A model generated the notes under the pieces. That model did not search any database. It was given only the letters and a program-made list of their open reading frames with translations, and was not told the origin of the DNA. A program made the translations under genes and the position numbers. From NCBI GenBank assembly GCA_020719105.1, contig DYQV01000141.1, forward strand, positions 1-6,508: DNA of 6,508 bases, read 5' to 3'. Each line of letters opens with the position of its first letter. The first letter of the stretch is position 1. Below are positions 1 through 6,508 of this stretch, one piece after another. Source of the DNA: Rikenella microfusus (GTDB lineage Bacteria; Bacteroidota; Bacteroidia; Bacteroidales; SZUA-534).

Positions 1-130
1 TAATCCTGGATATCATTGCTTTTGTGTTATGTATTTATCTACTGACCTCTGTAAAGATATTTTGCCTAAACAAAAAATAGTGCAAATGCTAATTTGAAAC
101 CAATAGTCATATTTAACTCAAACGTTTGCT

Positions 131-150
131 AAAGCCTCAAGGCTTTTATT
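131..150 (+). terminator. Short hairpin with T-rich tail, probable intrinsic terminator
   Basis: The sequence AAAGCC, loop TCAA, GGCTTT forms a perfect 6-bp stem (131 to 136 with 141 to 146), followed by TTATT. The T-rich side lies 3' on the + strand, so the element would stop transcription arriving from the left. The simplest reading is the terminator of an unseen upstream gene. If the gltB promoter lies further left than I think, it could instead act as an attenuator in the gltB leader. The stem is short and the T tract is interrupted by A, so its strength is uncertain. The opposite strand has no comparable T tail. Confidence 0.5.
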
Positions 151-364
151 ATTCAGAGGTCATTCTTAATGATTTATACGATATTTAATTTTTTCGTTGC
201 AAATACTTACAATCTGTAACTAATATACCAATTAATGTACTTATTTTGTGTTCAAAGTGCAGATTTTGCATAATTGTATTAAAAAGGGTATTTAAAATCC
301 GATCATTTATTTAATTAAAGCGAATCAACACATCAACTGGTTGAACCGCAATGGTGCAAGGAAA

Positions 365-370
365 AAGGAG
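365..370 (+). promoter_or_regulatory. Shine-Dalgarno sequence of gltB
   Basis: AAGGAG ends eight bases before the ATG at 379, which is good spacing. It supports 379 as the start over the next in-frame ATG at 430, whose nearest purine run (AAAGGA, 424 to 429) directly abuts the codon with no spacer. Confidence 0.75.
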
Positions 371-378
371 CAAGGTTT

Positions 379-3300
379 ATGGAACAAAAGAAAGTAACAC
401 AAGACCCAGTAGAGCAGAAGCAGAAAGGAATGTACACACCTCAATATGAATCCGATGCGTGTGGAATTGGGTTTATTGCCAATATTAAAGGTGTAAAATC
501 ACATCAACTGGTTCAGGATGCCTTAACTATGCTCGAAAATATGGAACACCGGGGTGCTATTGGCAGCGACCCAGAAACAGGCGATGGTGCCGGAATTCTG
601 ATTCAGGTACCCGATAAATTCTTGCGTGCTGAATGTGAAAAAATTGGAATCAATTTGCCAGTTTTTGGTTCTTACGGGGTGGGAATGATTTATTTCCCCG
701 GCGATGTAAAACTTCGTGAAGAATGCCGGAAACTGCTTAATATACATATAGCGGAATTGGGTTTCGAAAATTTAGGGTATCGCGATGTGCCCAGAATTTC
801 GCAGGTGGTGGGTGAAACTGCCTTGCAAAAAGAACCTAAGGTGGAACAACTATTTGTTTCGCATAAAAGCAAAATAACAGAAATGGATCTGGAACGAAAA
901 TTATTTGTTTTGCGCCAATACAGTGCCCATTCCATAAATCGTCAACTGCTAAATGACAGTATGGAATTCTACTTTACTTCTTTTTCATATAAAACTATTG
1001 TTTATAAAGGGCAGTTCCGCACCCATCAATGCCGTGGTTATTACACCGATTTGGTTGACAAACGGCTCAATTCAGCCATTGCATTAATTCACTCCCGTTT
1101 TTCCACCAATACATTTCCAAAGTGGCGGTTGGCTCAACCTTTCCGTTACATTGCACACAACGGTGAGATAAACACCATCCGTGGAAACGTAAACTGGATG
1201 CGCTCCAATGAAACCTTATTGGAAAGCACCAAATTTACTCCTGAAGAAATGCTTAAGCTTCGTCCGATAATGGACGAAACCAATTCCGATTCAGGAAATC
1301 TGGATTCCATGGTGGAAATGTTGGTAATGGGCGGACGACCGCTACCCCATGTACTTATGATGCTGGTTCCAGAGGCTTGGACCGAAACCCATAAAATGAA
1401 TGCTCCTAAAAAAGCATTTTACGAATACCATGCCTCCATTATGGAACCTTGGGATGGTCCCGCCTCTATTTGTTTTACTGATGGCAATATTGTTGGTGCT
1501 CTGTTGGATAGAAATGGCTTGCGGCCTTCACGGATGGTATTGACTAACGACGATAGAATAATAGTTTCGTCTGAAGCGGGTGCATTGCCTATTGAACCGG
1601 AAAAAATCATAAAAAAATGGCGGGTTCAACCCGGTAAAATGGTTTATGCTGATTTGGAACAAGGTCGTATTTTATATGACAAGGAAATTAAAGATGAGGT
1701 ATCCAAACGTCGTCCTTACAGGAGTTGGCTTTCAATGAACGAAAAACACATTGATAGCATTCCTTCAAAAGAATTGACTTTTCCGTCGGACATGGAAAAC
1801 CTGCTAACCAAACAACAAGCGTTTGGGTTTAGTCAGGAAGATGTGAATTTCATTATCCAATCGATGGCCGAAACCGGAAAGGAGCCTTTGGGCTCGATGG
1901 GAAGCGATGTTCCACTAGCCGTTCTTTCGAACCAAAGCCGCCATTTATCAAATTATTTTAAACAGCAGTTTGCCCAGGTAAGCAATCCTCCCATTGATCC
2001 CATAAGGGAACGGATTGTAATGTCGTTGAATAGTTCGGTAGGCAAAATATTCAACATCCTTTCCGAAACGCCTTTGCATTGCAAGCAAATAACGTTTGAT
2101 CAACCGGTGTTAACCAACGATCAGTTGGAAAAACTCCGCACCTACCACGATACGAATTTTCGCGTCAAGGTATTAGATGCCGTCTATCAGGCCACGGGAA
2201 AACCCGGTGAACTGGAAAAGGCACTCGATAAAATTTGTGCAGAAGCCGACGAAGCCATCATGGGCGATGGATACAATGTACTGCTTATTTCGGACCGGAG
2301 AATTGACAAAAACAATGCTCCTATTCCTTCCTTATTGGCTGTTGGAGCAATACACCACCATACGGTAGAGAATGGGTTACGGGTTAGGACCGGGATAATT
2401 GTTGAAGCCGGTGATGTTCGCGAAACCCATCATTTTGCTACCCTTATTGGTTATGGGGCAAACGCTATAAATCCTTACATGGCTTTTGAAACCATTATCT
2501 CGTTAGAAGCAAACAAGGCAACTCCCAAAGGTATTGATAACAATAAAGCCTATTACAACTACGTAAAAGCCATTGGTGGCGGGTTACTGAAGATTTTCTC
2601 CAAGATGGGTATTTCCACCTTACAATCGTACCACGGGGCACAGATATTCGAAGCCATTGGCTTATCCGAAAAGGTAATCAATAAGTGTTTCAAAGGAACG
2701 GTTTCCCGATTGGGAGGAATTGATTTTGATGGCATCGCCCGCGAAGTTTGTGTGCGTCACCGGTTAGCGTTCCCAAAACAAGCCGGTTTAAAACCCCGTC
2801 TCGATGAAGGAGGTGTATATCAGTGGAAACAAAAGGGAGAACATCACCTATTCAACCCTAAAACCATTACCTTGCTGCAACTAGCCGCCCGGAATAATGA
2901 CTTGGAAGCCTATAAAGAATATGCACGGGAAATTAATGATCAAACAGAAAAGGCAATCACCATCCGCAGTTTGTTTGATTTCAAATCACGCAAATCAATT
3001 CCTTTGGAGCAAGTGGAACCCGTTGAAGCTATATTTAAAAGGTTTGCTACCGGTGCCATGTCGTTTGGTTCAATTTCGCACGAAGCACATTCTACCTTAG
3101 CCATTGCCATGAACCGCATTGGTGGTAAAAGTAACAGTGGCGAGGGAGGCGAAGATGAATTCCGGTTTGAACCGCTTCCTAACGGCGATAACATGCGGTC
3201 GGCCATTAAGCAAGTGGCATCAGGAAGGTTTGGTGTAACCAGTAATTACCTTACCAATGCCGATGAACTACAAATTAAAATGGCTCAAGGAGCCAAACCC

Positions 3301-4932
3301 GGCGAAGGTGGACAATTGCCCGGCGATAAAGTGGACGAATGGATTGGCCGCGTAAGGCATTCCATTCCCGGAGTAGGTTTAATATCTCCTCCACCCCACC
3401 ACGATATTTATTCGATTGAAGATTTAGCCCAGTTGATTTTCGATCTTAAAAATGCCAATCGGAAAGCCCGAATCAATGTTAAACTGGTTTCAAAAGCGGG
3501 TGTAGGAACCATAGCTGCCGGTGTGGCTAAAGCCCATGCCGACGTAATTCTTATTGCAGGCCATGATGGCGGAACGGGTGCTTCACCGGTAAGTTCTATT
3601 CAATACACGGGTACCCCTTGGGAATTGGGACTTTCAGAGGCGCATCAAACGTTAGTCAAAAACAAACTGCGCGACCGCATCACCCTTCAGGTTGACGGAC
3701 AAATGCGCACCGGGCGCGATTTGGCCATTGCTACCTTTTTAGGAGCTGAAGAATGGGGAATAGCTACTGCTGCCTTAGTAGCATCGGGCTGCATCATGAT
3801 GCGGAAATGCCATTCCAATACCTGTCCGGTTGGAGTTGCCACTCAGGATAAAGAACTTCGCAAGTTGTTTACTGGCGACCCACAACATGTGGTTAACTAT
3901 TTTACTTTTCTGGCTCACGATTTACGCGAAATTATGGCCAGTATGGGTTTCCGGACTATTAATGAAATGGTAGGTCAGGCCGATATGCTTAAAATGCGAG
4001 AAAAAATTGAACATTGGAAAATTAAAACTCTTGACCTAAGTCCAATTTTGTATAAAGAACCTGTGGGAAAAAATGTGGGCCTTTATAAACAAATAGAACA
4101 AGACCACGGTGTAGATAAATTCTTTGACTGGAAACTTATTGAATTAGCCAAACCTGCATTGGAAAAGGGCAAAAAGGTGAAAGGGGAATTTACGGTTTGC
4201 AACACCGATCGTTCCATAGGAACCATGCTTTCAAACGAGATATCGAAAAAATATAAAGGAATTGGGCTGCCCGATGATACCATCAGCCTTAAATTCAGGG
4301 GTTCGGCAGGGCAGAGCTTTGGAGCATTTAATGCAAAAGGAATCACCCTAGAACTAGAAGGCGAGGCTAATGACTATTTTGGTAAAGGACTATCGGGAAG
4401 TAAATTGATGGTTTATCCCGATCGGAAATCAATTTTTAAGGCCGAAGAGAACGTGATCATTGGAAACGTTGCCTTGTATGGCGCTACTTCAGGAGAAGCA
4501 TACATCCGAGGAATTGCGGGTGAGCGTTTTTGTGTGAGAAATTCCGGGGCTACTGCCGTAATTGAAGGGTTGGGACGTCATGGCTGCGAATACATGACTG
4601 GCGGAATTGTCATTGTTTTGGGAGCCATTGGATCCAATTTCGGAGCCGGAATGTCGGGGGGTATAGTTTATTTATATGATGTGGATGGTACTTTTGAAAA
4701 ATACCGGAATTATGAACTTACTGACTACGATACCATTGAATACGACGATGAAGAGGTATTGCGTGAATACATTACCAACCATTACAACTACACAGGGAGT
4801 ACCAGGGCAAAAGAAATTCTTGAGAATTGGGATAATTCGCTGCTCAAGTTCATTAAAATATTCCCAAAAGAATACCAAATGGCACTGAAAAACCAAGCAC
4901 AAAAAAAGAAAGAAGATGCTTTGATAGTGTAG
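379..4932 (+). CDS. gltB: Glutamate synthase large (alpha) subunit
   Basis: Cytoplasmic flavoprotein that takes ammonia from glutamine and adds it to 2-oxoglutarate, making glutamate. It is 1517 residues, normal for bacterial GltB. A 27-residue propeptide precedes C28, the expected N-terminal nucleophile after cleavage (SDACGIGF). The class II amidotransferase domain (about 28 to 430) shows HRGAIGSD with TGDGAG (57 to 72), HSRFSTNTFP (238 to 247), HNGE (260 to 263) and SDS (303 to 305). A central linker domain follows (about 470 to 780; EPLGSMGSD at 502 to 510). The FMN and 2-oxoglutarate barrel (about 840 to 1210) has KPGEGGQLPG (973 to 982), SPPPHHDIYS (1003 to 1012), KLVSKAGVG (1035 to 1043) and GHDGGTGASP (1061 to 1070). 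The 3Fe-4S ligands are C1138, C1144 and C1149 (CX5CX4C). The C-terminal glycine-rich beta-helix domain (about 1270 to 1470) includes GSAGQSFGAF from 1308. No motif is missing. It lies 32 bases upstream of gltD, its partner. Confidence 0.98.
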   Translation: MEQKKVTQDPVEQKQKGMYTPQYESDACGIGFIANIKGVKSHQLVQDALTMLENMEHRGAIGSDPETGDGAGILIQVPDKFLRAECEKIGINLPVFGSYGVGMIYFPGDVKLREECRKLLNIHIAELGFENLGYRDVPRISQVVGETALQKEPKVEQLFVSHKSKITEMDLERKLFVLRQYSAHSINRQLLNDSMEFYFTSFSYKTIVYKGQFRTHQCRGYYTDLVDKRLNSAIALIHSRFSTNTFPKWRLAQPFRYIAHNGEINTIRGNVNWMRSNETLLESTKFTPEEMLKLRPIMDETNSDSGNLDSMVEMLVMGGRPLPHVLMMLVPEAWTETHKMNAPKKAFYEYHASIMEPWDGPASICFTDGNIVGALLDRNGLRPSRMVLTNDDRIIVSSEAGALPIEPEKIIKKWRVQPGKMVYADLEQGRILYDKEIKDEVSKRRPYRSWLSMNEKHIDSIPSKELTFPSDMENLLTKQQAFGFSQEDVNFIIQSMAETGKEPLGSMGSDVPLAVLSNQSRHLSNYFKQQFAQVSNPPIDPIRERIVMSLNSSVGKIFNILSETPLHCKQITFDQPVLTNDQLEKLRTYHDTNFRVKVLDAVYQATGKPGELEKALDKICAEADEAIMGDGYNVLLISDRRIDKNNAPIPSLLAVGAIHHHTVENGLRVRTGIIVEAGDVRETHHFATLIGYGANAINPYMAFETIISLEANKATPKGIDNNKAYYNYVKAIGGGLLKIFSKMGISTLQSYHGAQIFEAIGLSEKVINKCFKGTVSRLGGIDFDGIAREVCVRHRLAFPKQAGLKPRLDEGGVYQWKQKGEHHLFNPKTITLLQLAARNNDLEAYKEYAREINDQTEKAITIRSLFDFKSRKSIPLEQVEPVEAIFKRFATGAMSFGSISHEAHSTLAIAMNRIGGKSNSGEGGEDEFRFEPLPNGDNMRSAIKQVASGRFGVTSNYLTNADELQIKMAQGAKPGEGGQLPGDKVDEWIGRVRHSIPGVGLISPPPHHDIYSIEDLAQLIFDLKNANRKARINVKLVSKAGVGTIAAGVAKAHADVILIAGHDGGTGASPVSSIQYTGTPWELGLSEAHQTLVKNKLRDRITLQVDGQMRTGRDLAIATFLGAEEWGIATAALVASGCIMMRKCHSNTCPVGVATQDKELRKLFTGDPQHVVNYFTFLAHDLREIMASMGFRTINEMVGQADMLKMREKIEHWKIKTLDLSPILYKEPVGKNVGLYKQIEQDHGVDKFFDWKLIELAKPALEKGKKVKGEFTVCNTDRSIGTMLSNEISKKYKGIGLPDDTISLKFRGSAGQSFGAFNAKGITLELEGEANDYFGKGLSGSKLMVYPDRKSIFKAEENVIIGNVALYGATSGEAYIRGIAGERFCVRNSGATAVIEGLGRHGCEYMTGGIVIVLGAIGSNFGAGMSGGIVYLYDVDGTFEKYRNYELTDYDTIEYDDEEVLREYITNHYNYTGSTRAKEILENWDNSLLKFIKIFPKEYQMALKNQAQKKKEDALIV

Positions 4933-4964
4933 GCTGGAATTATAACCGAATAAAAGTAATTAGT

Positions 4965-6416
4965 ATGGGAAAAACAACCGGATTTTTAGAATATAAAAGG
5001 CAATTGCCCCCCAATAAACCTGTTGAAGAGCGGATTAAAGATTATAAAGAATTTGTACTGCCTGCCAGTAAAATAAACATCGAAAAACAGGCGGCCCGCT
5101 GCATGGATTGTGGTGTTCCATTTTGCCACAATGGATGCCCTCTAGGTAACAACATACCCGATTTTAACGATATGGTTTACAAGGAGAACTGGAAGGCGGC
5201 CTATAAAATACTCATTTCAACAAATAATTTTCCGGAGTTTACCGGACGCATTTGTCCTGCTCCTTGCGAAACATCGTGTGTGCTATCGATAAATAAAGAA
5301 CCAACAGCCATTGAGCTCATTGAGAAAAACATTATAGAACGCGCGTTTAACGAAGGCTGGGTAAAACCCAATATACCTTTAATCCGGACTAACTACAAAA
5401 TTGCCATTGTAGGTTCCGGACCTTCAGGATTGGCAGCAGCCAGCCAATTGAATTCAGCCGGTCATCGGGTTACGGTTTTTGAACGTGCCAACCGCATTGG
5501 CGGGTTGCTCCGCTACGGAATACCCGACTTTAAACTCGGGAAAAAAATAATCGACCGCCGCTTGGAGGTAATGATGGAAGAAGGAATTGAATTTAAACCC
5601 AATTTCAATGTTGGGGTTGATTTCTCGATAAAGGAACTTTTAGGTGAATTTAGTGCCATTTTATTAACAGGAGGCTCCACCATTCCACGCGATTTAAAAG
5701 CAGAGGGACGGGAAATAAAGGGTGTTCAGTTTGCTATGGATTTCCTGACACAACAAAATAAGCGGGTAGCTGGCGATACCATTCCAACAGAACAGAACTT
5801 ATTGGCTACAGGAAAAAATGTTTTGGTCATTGGTGGTGGTGATACCGGATCCGATTGTGTGGGAACTTCCATTAGGCAAGGGGCTAAAAGCGTTACCCAA
5901 ATAGAGCTGTTGCCTAAACCTCCTGTCGGAAAAAATGAAAAAATGCCTTGGCCGGAATATCCGGTGATTATGCGCACCAGCTCATCGCAGCAAGAAGGAT
6001 GCGAGCGCCTTTGGTCGGTACAAACCAAACAGTTTATTGGCGATGCCAACGGGAATCTAAAAGCAGTAAAACTTGTGGATATTGCATGGAACAAAGCGGG
6101 ATTCGAAGAGGTGAAAGACACCGAAAGGGAAATACCTTGCGAATTGGCGTTGCTATCCGTTGGTTTTTTGCACCCGCAACACGAAGGACTATTGAACAAA
6201 CTTGGAGTGGATCTGGATGATAGGGGCAATGTGAAAACCCGCAAATTTCATACTTCAAAAGATGGGGTTTTTGCTGCCGGCGATATGCGCCGTGGCCAAT
6301 CGTTGGTGGTACATGCCATTAGCGAGGGACGTGAAGCAGCCCGCGAGATTGACATTTATCTAACGGGTACTTCGGTACTGGATTCAAAAAATCATTCGTT
6401 GATTAACATACGGTAA
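4965..6416 (+). CDS. gltD: Glutamate synthase small (beta) subunit, NAD(P)H oxidoreductase
   Basis: FAD protein that oxidises NAD(P)H and feeds electrons to GltB. It is 483 residues, close to the usual 470 to 495. The N-terminal iron-sulfur domain has CX2CX4CX3C (C46, C49, C54, C58) and CX3CX3C (C97, C101, C105), seven cysteines for an expected two 4Fe-4S clusters. The FAD Rossmann motif is GSGPSG (150 to 155), with RIGGLLRYGIPDFKL after it. The NAD(P)H Rossmann motif is GGGDTG (290 to 295), and its second strand ends IELLPKPP with acidic E314, a pattern I associate with NADH-dependent plant, yeast and Bacillus-type enzymes rather than the YRRD pattern of Escherichia and Azospirillum. The C-terminal FAD motif is GVFAAGDMRRGQS (434 to 446). 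The ATG at 4965 puts the first cysteine at the family position. No clear Shine-Dalgarno precedes it, so translation may depend on an AT-rich unstructured start or on coupling to gltB. Co-transcription with gltB is inferred from the 32-base spacer. Confidence 0.97.
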   Translation: MGKTTGFLEYKRQLPPNKPVEERIKDYKEFVLPASKINIEKQAARCMDCGVPFCHNGCPLGNNIPDFNDMVYKENWKAAYKILISTNNFPEFTGRICPAPCETSCVLSINKEPTAIELIEKNIIERAFNEGWVKPNIPLIRTNYKIAIVGSGPSGLAAASQLNSAGHRVTVFERANRIGGLLRYGIPDFKLGKKIIDRRLEVMMEEGIEFKPNFNVGVDFSIKELLGEFSAILLTGGSTIPRDLKAEGREIKGVQFAMDFLTQQNKRVAGDTIPTEQNLLATGKNVLVIGGGDTGSDCVGTSIRQGAKSVTQIELLPKPPVGKNEKMPWPEYPVIMRTSSSQQEGCERLWSVQTKQFIGDANGNLKAVKLVDIAWNKAGFEEVKDTEREIPCELALLSVGFLHPQHEGLLNKLGVDLDDRGNVKTRKFHTSKDGVFAAGDMRRGQSLVVHAISEGREAAREIDIYLTGTSVLDSKNHSLINIR

Positions 6417-6508
6417 CCGTTTTGGCTCTATTCACTATATCGACTGGTTGTTTTTGTTAACCCGGATTATTCATGAATAATCCTGACGATTAAGCTATTC
6501 CACAAAAT
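6417..6508. other. Non-coding region downstream of gltD
   Basis: This 92-base tail has no supported gene on either strand. An ATG at 6473 opens only six codons. The region contains a T-run (6451 to 6455) and a perfect 20-bp palindrome, listed separately. The window ends before any downstream gene can be recognised, so it is unknown whether the operon continues. Confidence 0.6.
6464..6483. repeat. Perfect 20-bp palindrome downstream of gltD
   Basis: GGATTATTCATGAATAATCC equals its own reverse complement. As RNA it would fold into an 8-bp stem with a CATG loop. It starts 47 bases after the gltD stop, so it may mark the 3' end of the operon transcript. However, neither strand has a T tract directly after the stem (TGACGATT on the + strand, GGGTTAAC on the - strand), so it is not a textbook intrinsic terminator. 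A symmetric binding site for a dimeric regulator of a downstream gene is the other plausible reading. Confidence 0.6.

Larger units (their letters stand above)
1..378. other. AT-rich upstream intergenic region of the gltBD operon
   Basis: This stretch is clearly richer in A and T than the genes and contains no convincing complete reading frame. It holds a hairpin with a T-rich tail (131 to 150), a 9-bp inverted repeat around that hairpin, an imperfect TCAAC-TG-GTTGA dyad (333 to 344), and the gltB ribosome binding site. I looked for the Bacteroidota promoter pattern (TTTG, then about 20 bases, then TAnnTTTG) and found no good match with correct spacing. The best sigma-70-like pair is TTGTGT (246 to 251) and CATAAT (269 to 274), 17 bases apart. 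It would give a leader of roughly 100 bases, but in DNA this AT-rich it is weak evidence. The first 80 bases are open in one frame and could be the tail of an upstream gene. Confidence 0.7.

Noticed and set aside
246..274. Sigma-70-like promoter TTGTGT, 17 bases, CATAAT
   Set aside because: The -35 box matches only three of six positions, and such -10 boxes are common in AT-rich DNA. The suspected host phylum uses a different consensus, so it is mentioned only in the upstream-region entry.
430..432. Alternative gltB start at the in-frame ATG of residue 18
   Set aside because: It would leave a 10-residue propeptide, which is possible, but its purine run directly abuts the ATG. The start at 379 has a well-spaced AAGGAG.
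351..449. A 32-codon frame starting with ATG at 351 that overlaps the gltB start in another frame
   Set aside because: It has no ribosome binding site, its peptide resembles nothing I know, and it overlaps gltB by 71 bases. The strong Shine-Dalgarno at 365 to 370 points to the ATG at 379. A leader peptide would need conservation evidence.
5726..6244. An antisense reading frame of 172 codons opposite gltD
   Set aside because: It lies wholly opposite a strongly conserved gene, its translation shows no recognisable domain, and it has no independent context. It is best explained as a by-product of gltD codon use.
6410..6420. ACGGT-A-ACCGT dyad over the gltD stop codon
   Set aside because: The central loop would be a single base, so a stable hairpin with this full stem cannot form. 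The reduced stem is too short to count as a terminator.
1..6485. TAATCCTG at both window edges (1 to 8 and 6478 to 6485), as if a direct repeat bounded an inserted element
   Set aside because: Eight bases is too short to be meaningful, there is no transposase or integrase, and the content is a normal housekeeping operon.

Overview
The window holds one compact metabolic operon: gltB (positions 379 to 4932) followed by gltD (4965 to 6416), both on the + strand. They encode the large (alpha) and small (beta) subunits of bacterial glutamate synthase (GOGAT). Both genes are full length, with intact reading frames and all the recognisable catalytic and cofactor motifs. I see no mobile element, CRISPR array, tRNA, rRNA or defence-type gene. 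I found no new multi-gene system here.

Organism: moderately AT-rich genes, very AT-rich flanks and the style of the two proteins suggest a member of the Bacteroidota, perhaps the Bacteroidales or Marinilabiliales. This is an impression from sequence style, not a proof. The standard genetic code is used.

Layout: positions 1 to 378 are an AT-rich upstream region with no convincing complete gene. It contains a short hairpin with a T-rich tail (131 to 150) that looks like a terminator, and the first 80 bases could be the tail of an unseen upstream gene. A clear Shine-Dalgarno sequence sits just before gltB. A 32-base spacer separates gltB from gltD, with no obvious ribosome binding site for gltD. 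The last 92 bases are non-coding and contain a perfect 20-bp palindrome (6464 to 6483).

How the genes work together: GltD is expected to oxidise NAD(P)H at its FAD and pass electrons through its iron-sulfur clusters to the 3Fe-4S cluster and FMN of GltB. GltB releases ammonia from glutamine in its N-terminal domain and channels it to 2-oxoglutarate at the FMN site, giving two glutamates per cycle. With glutamine synthetase (not in this window) this is the main high-affinity route of ammonium assimilation. The points worth a second look are small: the 20-bp palindrome after gltD, the hairpin and repeats around the leader, an acidic residue in GltD that hints at NADH rather than NADPH use, and an apparent non-cysteine iron-sulfur ligand.
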